From the NCBI GenBank assembly GCA_963580455.1, contig OY756963.1, positions 24,943,555 through 25,007,554 on the forward strand: a DNA stretch of 64,000 nucleotides. The letters run 5' to 3'. Below, in pieces: positions 1 to 13,600 of this stretch; positions within the stretch are counted from its first letter, which is position 1; each line of letters opens with the position of its first letter. A program made the translations under genes and the position numbers. Source of the DNA: Euonymus europaeus (taxonomy: Eukaryota > Streptophyta > Magnoliopsida > Celastrales > Celastraceae). The notes below the pieces were generated by a model, which was given only the letters and a program-made list of their open reading frames with translations, did not search any database and had not been told where the DNA came from.

Positions 1-1780
1 ACTTCAACATTACTGCACCGTTTAACAATATTCCTCAGCCATGACCTACGAACCCGCCAGAGGGAAAACAGGACAGGGCATGAAAATATATCCCTGAAAG
101 TTTTGTAAATAAGAACGTATCAAAATGTGCAATGGTCACATTACCAGATTTTAATTCAAGCAAAAAAGTAGAGAAAAAGCGTCTTGCCTTATGGGGTCAA
201 TCTCAGCTGCCGCATCATCAATCAAGAACATATTGATCTTCCATCCAGGCTCTACACTTCGAGCTCGATCACATAGAGCTTTCATCCATTTAGCCACATC
301 AGGCTTTGCAAAGCTACGCGTGATGACCCATGCAACAGGAAGTGCATGTTGCCTCGAATCAAACACAAGGAGTGTGCACAGGGGATACTACCATTCAAAC
401 AGTTTGTCAAATAAGTATTTACTCAGTTTTTACACAACTTAAGTAAATGAGAATCAAGAGAATACCTTGAGTCTCTTTATGCCAAATGTTGAATCAGCTG
501 CAATGAGACTACGGTGGCCAAACCGGATCATTTGCTGCAACTGCCATTCAGTTTGAATCCCTAAAATGAAAGAATCAGCTTCTGATGAATCCTGATAAAA
601 GAATATGGATTTCTTATTGCGTTCTGCCCACATCCGAATGCTGGTTTGATCATCAAGATCCAACTCATGAGTAGACCGTTTTATAATCATTCCAAGTTTT
701 TGAATGTATTGGGAGGCAAGGTTATTGACTTTTGCATCTGAGCCACAATACCGCTGAATACCCTCAATATGTTTCTCTAACACATTTTCTTCAGGAATAC
801 CAAGATAAATCATCGACATTGTTTGCTGTTGAAGCTCATTACAGATGTATGGAATTCCAGTGGCACGTGGGCCTATGGCATCTCGGTCAAGGGGCCCATG
901 GCAGATAAAACCAGATTTGTTTACATGGTGCCTGTTATGATAGATAATAAGTGCAAGCGAGGGACGGGCATACAGCTGCTTCACTGAAAAATGACAACTA
1001 CAGCCTCGCAAGGATTGCGGCCTAGCAGCACGATTTCGGGTGTTGAGCCGATATTTTCTACTAGGTAATACACTTCCACCTTCGCCATAATTTTCAGGAC
1101 CAAAAGAACACCAATACCTTTGTGAATAAACAAAGTATTGAACATAGAATGTCAGTATATTGGCATAAACCGACAAATTTCAGATACAGTATTCAAGCTA
1201 AATTGAAATTTTTTGCCGGTATCTATCCTTCGCATTTGCAAATTTGACAGTGGCCGAATTCTAATATGCCCAAGTTTTGGAAAGTGAAGAAAATTCAAAA
1301 CAGGAGCAATACATCAAGTTTATTGGTTATGGGCCAGATAAAGAAAATACAAGCCAAAACTTGCTGATTCAGAAAAAAAAATCAGATGCAGGGGCGGTAA
1401 GAATATTATAGTGTATAACATGGCAGTAAGACCACTTATATTCAGCAGAAACACAAAAATATAATAATAATAAAAGGAGGAAGATCAATATAAAGTATGC
1501 TAGAAACTTACGTCCTATAGTCCAAATATTCATCGTTCTTGTACTCCTTCAAGCTTCCCAGTGAATGCTTTTTTACCCCTTCCAGATGAAACTGTGTTGG
1601 ATATTCTACATTAGAGCATTCTCCAATTATAAATGCATCAACACGCTCATAGGTAATGAGTGCTACATCATTATGGTGCTCAGCTGTCCCAAACTTAGTC
1701 CAAGTCAAGTCAGCAGATGAGAAGTCCTCCTCAGGTGGATCTTGCACTGGAAGGTCAAGTATGGATTCAACAATTTCCAT
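1..1780 (-). CDS. MULE transposase-derived SWIM zinc-finger family protein (5' part, runs off left edge)
   Basis: Four exons were read on the minus strand: 1512-1780 (ATG at 1780), 466-1117, 188-387 and 1-93, the last continuing beyond the window. Phases join cleanly and give about 404 residues. From memory this matches the Arabidopsis At1g60560-type SWIM zinc-finger protein, starting MEIVESILDLPVQ. Exon 2 carries the N-terminal DNA-binding-like region (YWCSFGPENYGEGG, then CHFSV and HVNKSGF). It also begins the MULE transposase fold, with a first acidic position in AADSTFGIK. Exon 3 has a second acidic cluster, LIDDAAAEIDPIR. The SWIM finger expected near the C-terminus lies outside the window. 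The family is a single-copy, domesticated Mutator-like gene, presumed nuclear, with no reaction established here. Intron 3 (94-187) appears to be GC-AG. A 5'UTR exon probably lies around 1781-1841 and another near 2705-2990, judged from splice-like borders. Confidence 0.85.
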
Positions 1781-3540
1781 ATCGGGTAAATTTTGACCCT
1801 GTCCGTTATTGAATCAAATTCATATCTATCCCCATACCTGCAAAATTAATGCAAATATGATGAACAAACAAACAGGGACGCATATTTCAATACAGGCAGA
1901 CAAGCATGCATGTAACAATTTTTTCCTTCTTCCAATCATTGTGTTAAGTCTTCTAACCCTTCTCATCTAAATAATTTGTTTTCCCTATGGAAAAATCAGG
2001 AAGAAAAACATCTATAAACGTCGAAAATTTTAAAGAGCAATTGCCTGTCTTAATTCTTTTGGAAAGATGCAACACATATTTAAATTTAAATTGTAGACCC
2101 CTTTTTTACAGGTGTGCAAACTCAGCACGGATGGCTACATTGGACACATCCCCATGAGCTAACCCAAAATACTATCAATGACCTAAAGCCCACTAGCATG
2201 ACAATGACAAGTAAACACCAGGTGCACTTATGGGATTTACTCTCAAGACTATGGAGTTAACAGTAGGTCCCTGAGTTTATTCATTCTCCAGAGGGCTAAC
2301 CTTTTGCTGATTAACTTAATGTAGCTTCATCTATATCCAAAACTACTGCCAACTATTGGCAACATGACCACTTTTTTTTTCCTTCCTCTCTCACGGTCTC
2401 ATCCCTTTCCTTTACGCTATTCTTTTGTTGACTAGAAAAGGAATGATGAGTGTAATTATGTGAAGGCACACAATAAGGGAAAAGATATAATCCATATTTT
2501 GTTGGAAGGATCAGTTGAGGGAGACAAATATGGAGAGATGATAAAAATGATTCTACTGATAGGAAAGAAAACCAGCATAATGAAAATTATGTAAGCAATA
2601 AACAAACCGGTTTAGTTGTCTATATTGAAAGAAGAGCAACAAAAACAACAAAAACTAACAGTTAAACACTGAAATGAAAAGGCAGGATAGATAGTTAACT
2701 ATACCGGGCGGAGAAATTCAAAAGAACGAACGAGGTCTTCTTTGTCCAAGATAATCAACCATCAGTGAGCGTAACTTAAGTAAGCATGAGAAATTTTGGT
2801 GGTACCGGTGAACCGGATGGGCACGGCGGAGGAATCTAGGGGCGGAGGATTCGCAGTATCTCTAGCAAACGAGAGAAAAATCCTTGAGCAATTCGAATGA
2901 AGGCAGACAAAGCAGTGAGAGAGAACCAGAGATAAAGTACTAAATTAGGGTTTAGCCTATGGAACCAGAGCAGGGGTTTTGCAGAAAGAGAGGCGGTGGG
3001 GACAAATTGGAAAATCTCAGGAGATGACCTGTTGAGGCATAGTATTAATTTTATTCTCTCTTTTTTTATTCGAAATTCTGAATTTTTTTATTCGCCCAGA
3101 TTATTATTTGATGTTATTTCTTATTTTCTTTTTCCTTTTGAATTAGGGAAAAGAGATGACACTCAAATTTAAAATTCGAGATTTTACACCAGTTATTTGA
3201 GATTTGTTATTTCCTTTTTTTTGTGAGGATTTTCTATATATTTTTAATTTAAATCTAACCCCTAATGGTTCTGATTCTCTATTTTAGTGATTGGTATCCA
3301 ATATAATAATTCATCAATAAAAGCCCAAATGAAGAAAACAGGTGCACAATTTTAATTATGAATTGTAGAAATAGATGTCAACTGTTCTAATATTTTTACA
3401 GTGAATCCGCTATAATACCTTTTACAGCCATTAAAAACATTTATTTTACATTTTAAAAATCAGGAATGAGTTTTTATTTTAATTACAAATTCAACAACAC
3501 ATTTTTTGAACTTTATTACTGTCTGCATTGGCATTCACCT
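1781..3540. other. 5' leader and promoter region of the SWIM-family gene; no coding gene seen
   Basis: On the minus strand an acceptor-like TTTTGCAG sits at about 1842, and a donor-like CCCG|GTATAG at about 2704. They suggest a 5'UTR intron of roughly 860 bases. The stretch 2700-3010 is less AT-rich and probably contains the first untranslated exon. From 3010 to 3540 the sequence is AT-rich with no ORF of note. Confidence 0.4.
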
Positions 3541-6500
3541 TGCATCACTGTGATGCGCCGAGCACGAGGAAGGCATGCAAAGAAACATGATGAATACGAG
3601 AGACTCGGTAACTTGCTATCGCAAGGCAATTCTGTGGTGTGAAAATTGGCACTGTGATACCAAGCCTCCTACCTTAAGGCCCATGACTCACAGGGGTCAT
3701 GGATTCAACTCGACCTTCCCCTCTTGCGTATTAGGAAGTAAAGGAAAGAAAGAAAAAAAACCCCTAGTCTTGTGCTGATATTTCCTACATCTTAGCACAA
3801 GAGGGGTTATTATTTAATCTGGTCATCACAGAATGCCAGCCAAATCAAACTGAAACAGCAAGGACTTCTCTCAAAATAATTTCCCGAGCAACAGAACCTG
3901 CAGACATGAAGGACACCACATATTTGAATCTACCACAGAACTAAGCTTCAATCTCAGATGACAGCATCTAAACTGCAGTCAAAGAGCAACCAACAAACAG
4001 GACAAGCTAGCATATGCCGTAGCTGATCCTGGCAGCAGCACATTAGCAGCACCATCCAAAGCTGCCAATAGAATTGAATAAGAATAAGAGCTGCAAATTA
4101 AGGTTGTAATTTGATGCCGTGTCCTGAGAATGAAATTGATGCACGGATTCAAAAGTGAAAGTCATTTTTTGTAGATTAAATGGAACTATAATCACAGAAA
4201 ATATGTAAAAAGTGGGTCGCATAGAATGTTGAAGGTTATTCAAATGAGTTGAGACTCACTCTTCTGGTGAAGCTGAGTTGCAGTTTCTTTTCTAGTACGA
4301 GAATCAGATCAAGCGGGCAAGCCTTCGTGGGTTCTCGAGTGCAGTTGCTCCAAGTGAACATACTGATCATCCTTTCCCAAAATCTGATCATTCTGAGAAC
4401 AATAACAAGACAAATCATCATCATCCAAGCCTAATCCCAAACCATCTTAATTCAAGAATACTTGATAAACAGAATATTGAATATCATCTTGTGCACTGCA
4501 CGCATCAACAACTAGTTCAAAATAAAGATGGTATACGTTACAGTAAAAGACTAGACTAGCAGTTAACAAAAATAAGTCTTATAATAGCTAGTTGGTTATG
4601 TCATGTTTGCTCATATATGATATATCAGCACGAGAATACAGAGAGAAAACAAGAAATTAAAGGATGCCAAACATGCTTGAACTAGAAGAATATAAAAATT
4701 CCAATGAGGATATACTTCCATATTTGGAAATTTCAAAATGCCCATTGGCCCCATCCAATCAAGAAAGCTTGCAAGTTCTTTATTCCCTCTGTCTCATCAA
4801 AGCATTAAAAAAATTGTAATACCAACAACCAGGATGAATTATTAATTGCTTGGACACTGGCGAGGCTAGAACATTGAGCCAACCTAATACAGTTGCAATT
4901 TGTTCTCTTCACAGCCAGTCGGCCACACAATAAAGAACATCAAACAGGATGGAATTTAAGAGATTCAAATGAGCATGGAAACAGTAACGCAATGATAAAG
5001 ATAGCATGCATCAGTTTGATCAAATGTATGTAACTTTATTCAGTGGACCACACAGTACACACCTGTACCACCTATATCATCAATCTTCAAATTAACAATC
5101 AATGTCAACAAACCCTGCTGAACTCAAAAAAGAAGATTATCCAGGATATCCTCCAGAATATGGGAATCCAGTTTCTTCTTCAAAAATAAAATAAATAAAG
5201 TGCAAGCACAACACCATGACAAAAGGCAAGTTCTTGCATGATGTTATAATCCAAGGTCTCAAGAAAGAACCATACCAAACTCCTATCAGTTGCCAAGAAC
5301 TTCAAAGCGGCAAATAAAGCAGCACAAGTACAATCCAGCATACACGTTTGAGTGATAGATAATAAGTGCAAACAATAAATAACAAGCTAAGTAGCTAACG
5401 GGAATAATAACATTTGGGACAATTTATCATATGGATAGCCAGATGAGGGGAATGAGTAATTTACAGTAGATATTTGCCAATGCAGAATTAAAGCACTTTC
5501 AGAATATAGAGAACATTGGAGATAATGTTATTAAAATACCATTATGGCATCACCAGACCAGAGATGGCCTGTTACTGGCATGTAGCAGCTTCTAAAAGAA
5601 CAAAGCTACTCCAACTCTGACGGAAAACCGAGTAGACATAATTTCTCCTCTTGTGAACTCTTCATCTTAACTCAGACTCAGGTCACAGCAACAAATGTTG
5701 CTCGGATTCTAGTCATAATATCAGGTAACCCACGACTCCACGAGAAAGTATGCTCAATTTTTGACAAAGTGTGTGTGTTCAGGGATTGTTTGGAACATCC
5801 ACAACAAACCTTATCAATGTTGAAAGTGGCACACACAGGCACTCTGAGGAAGTTGAGCCCAAGCAACATGCTAAATATTTCACTAGAGGGGAGAAATGGC
5901 GTTGACTTGTCAAAGATCCAATCTGTCGATTAAAACAAAACCTGCAACAATCAAAATAGACTGACCTTGAATAAAAGAAGAAAAAAATTACAAACCAAAA
6001 GCATAGAATCATTGAAAGTGCAAGTATAAGATTCTTATGTAATTTTGACCAAGTGTAGACACAACCCATAGTTTCTTGAAGACACTAAAATAATTAAATG
6101 AAAAATTGTTCGGTAAAGAGTATTTTCTGGAATAATATTCTCTTGTATATCCTAAAGAATAATGTTTGAGAATCCCAAAACTTGAACCCCACTTCAACCT
6201 CAATTGTTGTGGAGTGTTGAATGTTAAGTGGGCCCTAAATGTATTTTTATAATCAATGATTAAAACACATGACACATAGACTTGAGGGTAAAATGGGGGT
6301 CATAATTTGGGTGGATGTAGCATTACTCATATGCAAAATAAGTAAGGATTATGCTTTCAAGTTACATTCTAATAGACAACTAAAGCGCAACTCAAAAATA
6401 ATATTCACAGGAAGCAAGTAGAACACATTAGAAACCCAATAGACTGATGTTACATAGCACCATATGACTTAGCTTCAACAGAGTTAGAAAGGGTTCAGCA

Positions 6501-7650
6501 GTGACCACAATTATCATAGATGATTGTGAAAAAATGATCTTTATACTAACACATGGACAGATGTTGAGGATTTAGTAAAGCATATATTGTTATGGAATAA
6601 GTCCAGAGAAGGGCTTATGCAACAGTAATTTGAAGGGTAGAAATTAACATCTAAAGAAATCATTCCAAGGATAATTGACATTTACAGCTTAACACTAGTA
6701 GCTATACAAGACGAGGTACAGAAAAGACAAGATATGAGTCACTATCTTCTAGAGATTTGAATGAACATTTTAGCCAAAAAGCATTAGTTTCTCAGCTAAT
6801 TGTACGAGTGTGATGCAAGAACTAGCTAAAATAATTTTTTTAACTTCATTGTTCCATCGTATGCATGTTCATGATGTATCAACTATTATAGCCATTACTA
6901 TAATTTAATATGCCATCACAATCATCCAAGATATACTTAGCATATTATAGTTAGAAATACAAGTTACTGTGTATAAATAGTTAATAGTTACTGTATTCTG
7001 TAATAGTAAGTCTGTCCTGTATAAAAGACCTATTCTCCTACTGAATGAAATACAATTGACTTAAACCTAATTCTAAACTATTATGGCTACTTACATGTCA
7101 GAGCATAGCATGAGATAAATAACCACCACAATCAAGGGGTAGAATTTCTGATTCTTGCAATCAAGACTCCGAGGAACATTCTCCACTCTGTTGATCAACT
7201 GCAGGTATAAGCAACAACCAAAAACTTTTCACCTGCAAAAAAAATGTCAAAGAAAAATTGAGTTGAAGATTAAAATTTTAGTAAAAAATAACAGGAATTG
7301 GTTAATAAACACAATTCATGCATCTTCGAACATATCAAGAAGTAACTATATATATGCATATGTGTTTGTGCGCCTCTTTGTTTGTGAGAGAGGCAGATAG
7401 AGAGAGAGCACATTCACCAAAAAGGAGAATTGGTAGCAACCCCTTTTCTTGGAATGAAATGAGTATCTTTAGCAAGACTTGGAATAAAAATTGTGCCCAT
7501 TTATATAATCAATCTACTTATCAGCAATCTCTTTTGCTATGCTTATTGTCAAAACATGTGCAAACTTAGTATCTTCACCAGATCTGGAAGAAACATTTCA
7601 TGTGGCTTTAAAAAGTACCTTCCACTCATATAGAATGCCTTAAAAATTTC
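3541..7650 (-). other. 3' side of the nucleotidyltransferase gene: probable spliced 3'UTR or overlapping noncoding transcript
   Basis: No long ORF is present, but several minus-strand blocks are bordered by good splice signals. One is 7095-7232, with a T-tract plus GCAG acceptor and an AT|GTAAGT donor. Another runs from about 5942 downward, with acceptor GTTGCAG. A third is 4260-4392, with acceptor TTCTCAG and donor AGA|GTGAGT, and contains a 27-codon reading frame ending in a stop. AATAAA signals on the minus strand occur near 5035 and 3510. The region could be a long spliced 3'UTR, alternative 3' ends or a separate noncoding RNA. Transcript data would be needed to choose. Confidence 0.3.
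6951..7062 (+). repeat. possible degenerate LTR-like fragment
   Basis: This short stretch has the look of a copia-type LTR: GTTAGAAATACAAG, then repeated TAATAGT units, a TATAAAAGA box and a downstream AATGAAATACAA. No second LTR, coding region or target duplication was seen, so it may be a solo-LTR remnant or chance. Confidence 0.25.
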
Positions 7651-10600
7651 TTACGAAAAGTCTATGCTTGGGATGATTTTTGAAAGCAGCCTGTATGGTG
7701 GCAGCACTGAATTGGTATCACCATCATCAGGAAGGCACGTGAGCTCAGTCTCAAAGACAGAATAAGCCTCAGAAAATGCCTGCATAACATGCAATATTTT
7801 TCATTATCAAGATTTGGGCACTTAACACAACCCAGGCTAAGTTTGATGTTGTAGTAGCAATTTTATGTAAACAGACTGCATATCAACATATTGAACAGCA
7901 TATAAACGCATATATGCAAACAGTTTTCAGGTGTCACATTGCTCCCAATATGTTAGCTGCTTCTCTGGGAAATCCAAAACAAAAGAATAAAAAATAAAAA
8001 AATTTAAACTAAGCATGTCGTATCCCAGATCTTTTATCTACTCGAGGCATGTTGGTTACAAGGGAATTCATAAGGCATTGCCAATTCTAAAGAAAACTTA
8101 AAAGTTAAGACTCCTAATTTGACTGAGTAATGGGAATTTTGATTCCCTGTTTCCAACTATATCAATTCCTCCGAAAAAATTAAGCTTATTCGACTATCGC
8201 CAAAGACAAGAAATACCATTCTTTCTCCTACTTTAGCAAGGGTTACATCCTACAGACCATCTTTTGCAAAAAATTTATCTTCAATCATTCTTGAAATTTT
8301 TGCTTCAACTTCAGACTTAAGGTTCCATTATCGCATTGCCCAAATGGCATTGCGCTTGCAATTTAAAACCAATAATTTCTACATGGGTAAATGATAATTC
8401 ATTATCAGCTGATGATAAATTCAATTGGGAATATGAATGCTGACCTTGATACACTGATGTATCCGAAAACAATTTCTCCCCACATTATTCATCGGGAAAA
8501 GAGGATCGTCAATGTGTATTGGATCAATGCTACACCATAAAGGGCAATACCATCAGTACATGAGAAAAGAGTAAATGTTTAAAAGAGATCATGCAATAAA
8601 CAAGTTTAAAAAGAAAAAATTAAGCCAAAGTTGCATTACCTATGACCTCTCTCCCTTTTTATGTAGACTCCACTCCCCTGTACTGAAATACGCATTTGGC
8701 GAGGATCGAAAACATTCCTATAATTCAAAAATCCAATCATTTTTAAAATGATACGCAACAAATCATACATATATCTCCAGTTACAGGGCGCACTCAATGT
8801 ATATGACCACCTTCAGCCATGATAAAGAGACGAACCATATAATCAGATTTTGACTCACCCAAAGAAGTAAAGGAAATCCATCAGAAGGCTTCCAAAATTC
8901 TGCGAAAGAACATAGAAATTATGACCGGCCAAATTTTTTGGATAATATAACAATTATCACTTTGGTATGAACCATCAACACAGGTGAAAGGGGGGAAAAT
9001 GGTTGGGTGCAGGTTGAATACTCAATTTCCATACAAAAAATTAACTAATAGTTAACTAAGAAAAACTCTCCCCCTACATTATAACATGAACCTAGAAGAC
9101 GATAATAAATAGCGAGAAACGGAGAGAGGGCTAAAAGAACATATACAATGCATTCGCTGCCATACTTTGTCATCAATCTCAGCATCCCTCTTCATTGCAT
9201 GTGAAATTCAAGGAGCATTTGGCATTCATGAGTTAAGGAATTAAGGAAACAAATTTAAAAAACCAGGAACTGGAGCAAACCCATGCTACTTCATTTATCA
9301 ATAATATAGACAAATGACTGAATGAGCTTCACCACTAGTAAATTCCATTGCTGCACTGTGCATGTAAATTAAAATGTCGTGTCTAGTGCTCATCTATGTT
9401 AACGGCTACCAGGAAAAACTATCAGATGTGCCATGGATCCAAAGAGTGCAAGTAAAGAGTCTAATGTTTCACTTCCAGAAGATCACTTTCACGGCAAATG
9501 ATTTGCCTAGTCGATAAGATGCTGTTTCTTAGTTTTCATATTAAACTACTTCAGTAAAGGAATAATATACGTCACCCTCGGATAATCATGTAACATCATT
9601 CTCCAACGATGAACAACAGCAAAATATAAACATATAATGTAATCTTAAGGGGATAATTTAACAGTACAATAAACTGAAATCCCAGGACACTTTTTCAACA
9701 AAGATTAAAAAAAAAAGGACAAATAAAAGAGAGATATCATAGTACTGCAAAAAATGAAAAAATAACCATGTAAAAGCATCTTTTTTAAAAACACCAATGT
9801 CCATAACTTACCTGATTAATCGGTTTGCCAAGATGATGCACATGCTGCAGAAAACGTGTAATCAATAACACCTACAAAACACCAAAAAAAAGGTGTATCA
9901 AAACTTTAACACAATAATGAAATATCAAGGTAACAGTCACAAAAAGAGAAAGCAGATCACTCCTGTGACCTGTCTATAATTAGTTCAGTGTCAGCCAAAA
10001 AAGGAGGATGAAAACAAATTCTTCTGAAAAGAATAGCATTAAAAGGGAAAAAAATACAAAGAGAACATGAGCAAAGTTCTAAAACATTTTAACGAAGTAT
10101 TTTTTCCTCTGTAAAGAGCAACTGGCCTTTCAATTGTACTTGATTTGCATTAAGATTCCAACAGACCGACGAAGTAGTTCTCAAAAATTCTCAAATCAAA
10201 GCTTAGGTTTCAGTTTCACTTAATCCTGACATATAGATTGAAAAAACCGAGAACAGTTTCATCGTTTGAAGGAATGGGGTCCCACAGTAACTTGTGCCTG
10301 ATGCCTCAAAGAGAGACAGTTTATGCGAATCTGATTTACTAAAGCTGCTGAACCAGAGGTCCTACAACCTTTCTAGCAAAGTCTTTAGAAGAGATCCTGC
10401 ATAACAAATTTCACTAAAAGACAAACAATGCACAGTTAAATTGACAACAGAGAAGCAATTCGGCTAAGTGTATCATGCTTAAAATGAACAATTCGACAAT
10501 AAACACATAAAACAATCCCTTTCACTAGACAGGATCGTCAAGGGAACTAGTAAAAACCAAGTAAAAGCTGTCTAACTGAAAGTTTTTCAAGGAAAAAGGG

Positions 10601-13600
10601 TGAAAAGCCACATTAGCTGCAAGTGCACAATTTAAAGTGCCAATACAAAATTCAGAAAACCTGTGCTTGGGCGTGGTGCAAAATCCACATAAATTGCATT
10701 GGTAAGCCAGACTTGCAAGTTTCTTTTGCATGCCTCAACTCACAAACAGAAGAATGAACGGTTTTAATAACTATTTTAAGTCTAAAATAAATAAAAAATA
10801 AAATCAAGTTATGCCAACAAAATTAAGTTGGCAAAAATTGTATCCTTCATACTTAAAAATTTGCACCAAGACACCAATCCAGGCATTTTTCCCTTCATAA
10901 TTATTTGGTTATATATTTAATAATAAGCCAAAATAAAATGAACTGGCGTCCTTTGTTTTGCTTGATATTCAGTTATTCACAAGTTAGTTGAACAATACCT
11001 TGAAAAATAAAAGAACAATTTGACAGTGCTAGTAAAAAAACTACAAACCAAACCCCACGTAACTCACCAAGCAATAGGAACTTAAGCCTCCAGAGTAGGA
11101 TTGGTCAAGGCTGCGATCTGCTAGGAACTGTTTCAGTACCAAAGCAAGAGGTGTGACAGCTGGAAATTGCTCCGTAAGCTCTTTGACCTGCAAATAACAA
11201 ATTGAACTTTTTAATTTCTAATTCTGAGTTCAAATTATTCAGCATTCCAAACTTCATCAGTATAACCAGTGTGGAAAATTAATACAGAGTTTAACTGAAA
11301 CATATGAGAAGTCAAAACTACACCAACTACCGTGCATCACACACATATATATGTATATATATACCTCACACAAAACTTACCAGTTCGGTAGTTTGAAGTC
11401 CTGTATGGGACGGGGACTTGAAACTGATGTCAAGGCGAACTGACTTCACATCATTTAAATTATCTTCATTCCTGTGAGAGCATTTTGGTGGTGATGCAGA
11501 GTCTTCAAAACCAGTTGCACCGGAGAGAGAATTGTTACCATTGTCACAAGTTAAACAAGTGGGCTCCTCCTTTGGTGATTGAACATTAGAAGCAGCAGAG
11601 ACAATCAAATAGCGGGGAACTTCGACCATAAGCATAATGATAGGTATCTGAGGGAAAAAAGTAACCAGTGTAAGAAACACCATCGTAAAAGGACAAAAAT
11701 ACTAACACAGTTACAGAATGATAACGCTTACAGCAGTATTTTCTACAGTTTTAAGAGAATCAGTTTTCACCCACTCCTGATTGGCAAGATACCTGGCTGC
11801 ATGCTGAAATACAAATGTAGCAAGATATATTTTCTGAGATCATATGGCAGCAAATAAATAGACAAGGCAAAGGCAATATCAGAGGGGGGAAAAACATAAT
11901 TCCAGATCAACTGCAAATATAACAGTAGAAGATATAAACTAAAAAAAGAGAGATAAATTCCAAATAGTTTCATCCGGAGAATTGGAAATGTGTTTGCGCC
12001 GGCAATATCAAATTTGACAGAACGCCTTTATCAAAACTACTTAGCACTCCAGTACCAGTTTAAAACATACTATATTACTATGTACCTGAAGGCAAGTTTC
12101 TTTGATACCATTACGACCTTCCAAAATCCCAGCTTCTTTGATTGGTTCCTAAAACAAATGTTAGGATATAAGTATCGACCTTGATAGAGCCAAAGCAATA
12201 GGTAAATGTACTTTTAAATCCTATTTTAAATCTTACCAGATTCCTTACTGGAGGAAGACAAACCACAAGATCCACATCACTGGTCGGAAGTGCCAAACCT
12301 GTCGCATTTGAACCAAAGATATTTGTCCTAGACCTAGGCCACAAGACTTGGAGAGACCGTGTGACACGCTTGACTGCCCAATTAATGTAAGGCTTCTGAC
12401 CCATATTCTCTGCAGCAACCTTGGGTATTGTGATGCCGTAAAAACAATCAATGACACAGAGATGGACTCAAAAAATGGCAATAGAATCTCAAAGCAACAG
12501 AATCTTATTGGATATTAAACTTAAAAACCCCAAAATAATAAAATATAAATAAGAACATCGATCAAGCCGTCTACCTGCTTGCAGAATGAATCAATTTCAT
12601 CATGTAGGAGACCATACATCAAAGAGAGGGATGCCTTTTGTGTAGCACACTGCAACTCTGGTGACTGCAGTGGAAATGCCACATCTGGCTGTAATGCAAT
12701 ATTACAAACAAACTCATGCATCAGTCAAACCCCAAAACATATTTAAAGGGTACAAGGTGGAAGTTATGCTTACATGTTCTTGATCTCGGGCTATCTGGGA
12801 CATTCCAATCAGGCGATCTTGCAGCAAAGATCCAGAAAGAGGCTGAATCATTGTGCAGCCTGAAAGACTTTTATTCCTCCAAGAAGGCCAAACAACTTCA
12901 ACTCCATCCACACGTGTACAAGCTTCCTCCATGTTAGTTCCCTCATGATACCAACCTCTCATACCCCAATGCCTTGGGCTGGAGCTCCCAGATCTAACAG
13001 TAGGAAAACCCCTGTGTTTTCTAGAGTCACTCACAGGAGACGGTGGAGGAGGACGCAAAGCCCGTGGAACACAAAGAACAACAGGTGATGGTGGGCGTTT
13101 TATCCGTTGCTGCTCCCGCCTACTAGTGGGAAGACACGGGCTTTTGTGATCAAGATTAAGCTTGAAATCAGATCTCGATCCTTCCCTCGACAGATTTGGT
13201 ATAATGATAGGACGCAAAATAGGATAGGGGAGTGAATCTCCTGTCTTTCCTTCAATATCAGCAGGTACATTAGACAAACATCCTGTCTCCTCTTCTGATA
13301 CAGAATCTATTGTCGTTGACGAATGCAGCACTTTGCCATGTACATCATTGGGTGGCGCCACATAACCAAGAGCTTGATGTCCAGGCCCCAAAGGATCAAA
13401 AGCAGAACAAAAGGAAGCGGCAGTTGGTGAAGTCAAACCATTTGTACTATAAGAAGAAGAAAAGGCAACCATGTCATCAACAGCCCTCTTCATATCTGCT
13501 TCACGCCAAGCCCATGAGCTATCATCAGAACTAAGTGAAGGAGGTCGAGAGAAACTTGTTCCTGGATGATCAGAGGGATTCCAATACATCACTCCGCCGC

